A DNA stretch of 11,777 nt from JBBIJR01 sp037445875 (GTDB lineage Bacteria > CLD3 > SB21). Under the pieces are notes generated by a model, which saw only the letters and a list, made by a program, of their open reading frames with translations, ran no database searches and was not told where the DNA came from. Position numbers and translations under genes: made by a program. The stretch spans positions 1-11,777 of the forward strand of contig JBBIJR010000093.1 of NCBI GenBank assembly GCA_037445875.1, written 5' to 3'. Shown here piece by piece: positions 10,636 through 11,777 of this stretch (position 1 is the stretch's first letter; every line of letters starts with the position of its first letter).

Positions 10636-11777
10636 TTCCAGCGTCTTGCGAATCCCTTCCCCTTTGTCCAGACACTCCTGATACTCACGGCCGGCGTCCG
10701 AATCCCAGACGATCGCACCTCCCGTCTGAAAATAACCCCGGCCATTCTGCATGACCAACGTGCGAATAATCACGGACAGGTCGCAGTTGCCGTCGTGTCC
10801 GATCCACCCGAGCGCGCCCGAATAGATCCCGCGCCGGATGGGCTCGAGTTCCTCGATGATCTCCATCGCCCTCACTTTCGGAGCCCCGGTCATGGAACCG
10901 GGAGGAAAACACGCACGGATAAGATCGGTCGTGCCGTGCCCCTCGGCCAATCGTGCCTGGACCGTCGACACCATCTGGAACACGGTCGAATACGATTCGA
11001 TCTTGAACAGATCCCTGACCTCGACGGTACCCGGTTCCGCCACCCTCCCCAGGTCGTTGCGCACGAGATCGACGATCATGAGATTCTCGGCGCGGTCCTT
11101 TTCGCTGAAATGCAAGTCGAGGAAATTTCGTTCGTCTTCATCGAACGTGCGGCCGCGAGGACGCGTGCCCTTGATCGGCCGGCTCTCCGCGGTGCGGTCC
11201 GTCACCTGAAGGAAACGTTCGGGTGACGAGCTGATCACCGAAAAGGCGCCGCAATTCAGCAGCGCCGAAAAAGGCGACGGACTGACTTCCACTAGCTTCT
11301 CGAAAACATCGAAGTCGGTGAACTTGTGACTAGGTTCGATCCGCATGTCAAATCGCTGGGAGTAGTTCACTTCGTACACGTCGCCTTCCTCGATATGGGA
11401 ACGGATGTTCGCCACGTTATTCGCATGGGACTTCGCGTCGATAAGCGGCGTGACAGTCGAACGATACGCCGTCGCCTTCGGGAGTGGCCCGCGAGCAATT
11501 CCCTCGCGCAGCCGCTGTGCACCCTCCGCCCTTCCGATAAGGTGAAGTTCCTGCTGCGCATGGTCCGCCACGATCCACGCGTCGCAGAACATCCAGTATC
11601 CGTCCGGCCAGGATTCGACACGGGCCAATGACGGAAGCCGTTCGATGTGGTGCTTCATATCGTAGCCCCAGTACCCGACGGCGCCGCCGTGGAACGGGCA
11701 CTCCGGCACGTCCACGATCGCAGCGGTCTCTCGTTCCTGCAGTTCCCGGCAGAGCCGCTCGAACGCGTCGAACGGAT
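10612..11777 (-). CDS. pabB: Aminodeoxychorismate synthase component I, 5' end beyond window
   Basis: PabB turns chorismate plus ammonia from the PabA glutaminase into 4-amino-4-deoxychorismate for p-aminobenzoate and folate synthesis in the cytoplasm. Of the TrpE/PabB family signatures, the PIKGT motif (11178-11164) has the lysine typical of PabB, whereas anthranilate synthase has PIAGT. Other landmarks are GGAVGYWGYD near the N-terminal end, EVNYSQRF, SSSPERFL, LMIVDLVRNDLGRV, PPGSMTGAPKVRAMEII and the C-terminal GGAIVWDSD followed by EYQECLDK. The frame stays open from the GTG at 11715 to the edge, encoding a further 20 codons that fit the family, so the GTG is not the real start and the N-terminal domain is cut off. 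The last residues, ELKMENY, are encoded within the inverted repeat at 10589-10635. Confidence 0.93.
   Translation of the reverse strand, partial: PFDAFERLCRELQERETAAIVDVPECPFHGGAVGYWGYDMKHHIERLPSLARVESWPDGYWMFCDAWIVADHAQQELHLIGRAEGAQRLREGIARGPLPKATAYRSTVTPLIDAKSHANNVANIRSHIEEGDVYEVNYSQRFDMRIEPSHKFTDFDVFEKLVEVSPSPFSALLNCGAFSVISSSPERFLQVTDRTAESRPIKGTRPRGRTFDEDERNFLDLHFSEKDRAENLMIVDLVRNDLGRVAEPGTVEVRDLFKIESYSTVFQMVSTVQARLAEGHGTTDLIRACFPPGSMTGAPKVRAMEIIEELEPIRRGIYSGALGWIGHDGNCDLSVIIRTLVMQNGRGYFQTGGAIVWDSDAGREYQECLDKGEGIRKTLEELKMENY

Noticed and set aside
11716..11777. Treating GTG 11715 as the start of pabB
   Set aside because: The frame continues open to the edge with residues that fit the family N-terminal side, and the normal N-terminal domain is still missing. 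The gene is cut by the window.
10612..11777. Calling the chorismate enzyme anthranilate synthase (trpE)
   Set aside because: The diagnostic motif is PIKGT, with lysine as in PabB, not PIAGT as in TrpE. No trp genes are near.
1..11777. CRISPR array, tRNA or rRNA genes
   Set aside because: No regularly spaced direct repeats, no cloverleaf-like segment with a TTCGAAT-type arm, and no rRNA-like stretch was seen on either strand.

Overview
The window looks like a chromosomal piece of a bacterium from the FCB group, most likely the Bacteroidota/Ignavibacteria/Chlorobiota side. Three things point there. The protein at 1468-2349 ends in a sorting domain with the FQNHPNPFNPGT signature typical of type IX-secreted proteins of that group. 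Candidate promoters repeatedly read TTG, about 20 bases, then TAnnTT. The amidase and TonB layouts also fit that group. Base composition is moderately GC-rich except around 1190-1320 and 10590-10635. The exact lineage cannot be named from this window.

Left part (1-2686) is loosely packed and partly decayed. It holds the 5' end of a minus-strand exported protein (1-149), a small unknown protein (398-673), a doubtful short secreted peptide (863-997), and a large inverted repeat followed by a perfect 12-bp hairpin (1053-1250). Then come the C-terminal remnant of an alpha/beta hydrolase (1322-1471) and a probably 5'-truncated secreted protein (1468-2349) with a strong terminator after it. Three more short palindromic repeats lie here.

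The middle (2687-7942) is a tight five-gene plus-strand operon: rpe, a stand-alone flavoprotein resembling the beta subunit of 4-hydroxybenzoyl-CoA reductase, a TonB-family protein, purD, and a secreted N-acetylmuramoyl-L-alanine amidase. The intervals are 42, 20, 5 and -4 bases. It mixes pentose-phosphate and purine metabolism with two cell-envelope genes, so co-expression looks like housekeeping rather than one pathway.

The right part (7969-11777) has a minus-strand Uma2-family nuclease-like gene and, divergent from it, a short-form RtcB RNA ligase. Next is an overlapping two-gene cassette: a 60-residue helical protein plus a nucleotidyltransferase-fold protein that resembles a type IV toxin-antitoxin pair. 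A 23-24-base repeat lies on both sides of this cassette. Last is the minus-strand pabB gene of folate synthesis, running off the right edge. One repeat arm supplies the last codons of pabB.

The items most worth a second look are the repeat-bounded nucleotidyltransferase cassette, the orphan iron-sulfur flavoprotein in the rpe-purD operon, the recurring and often leaderless promoter layout, and the repeat-rich scar at 1053-1583.
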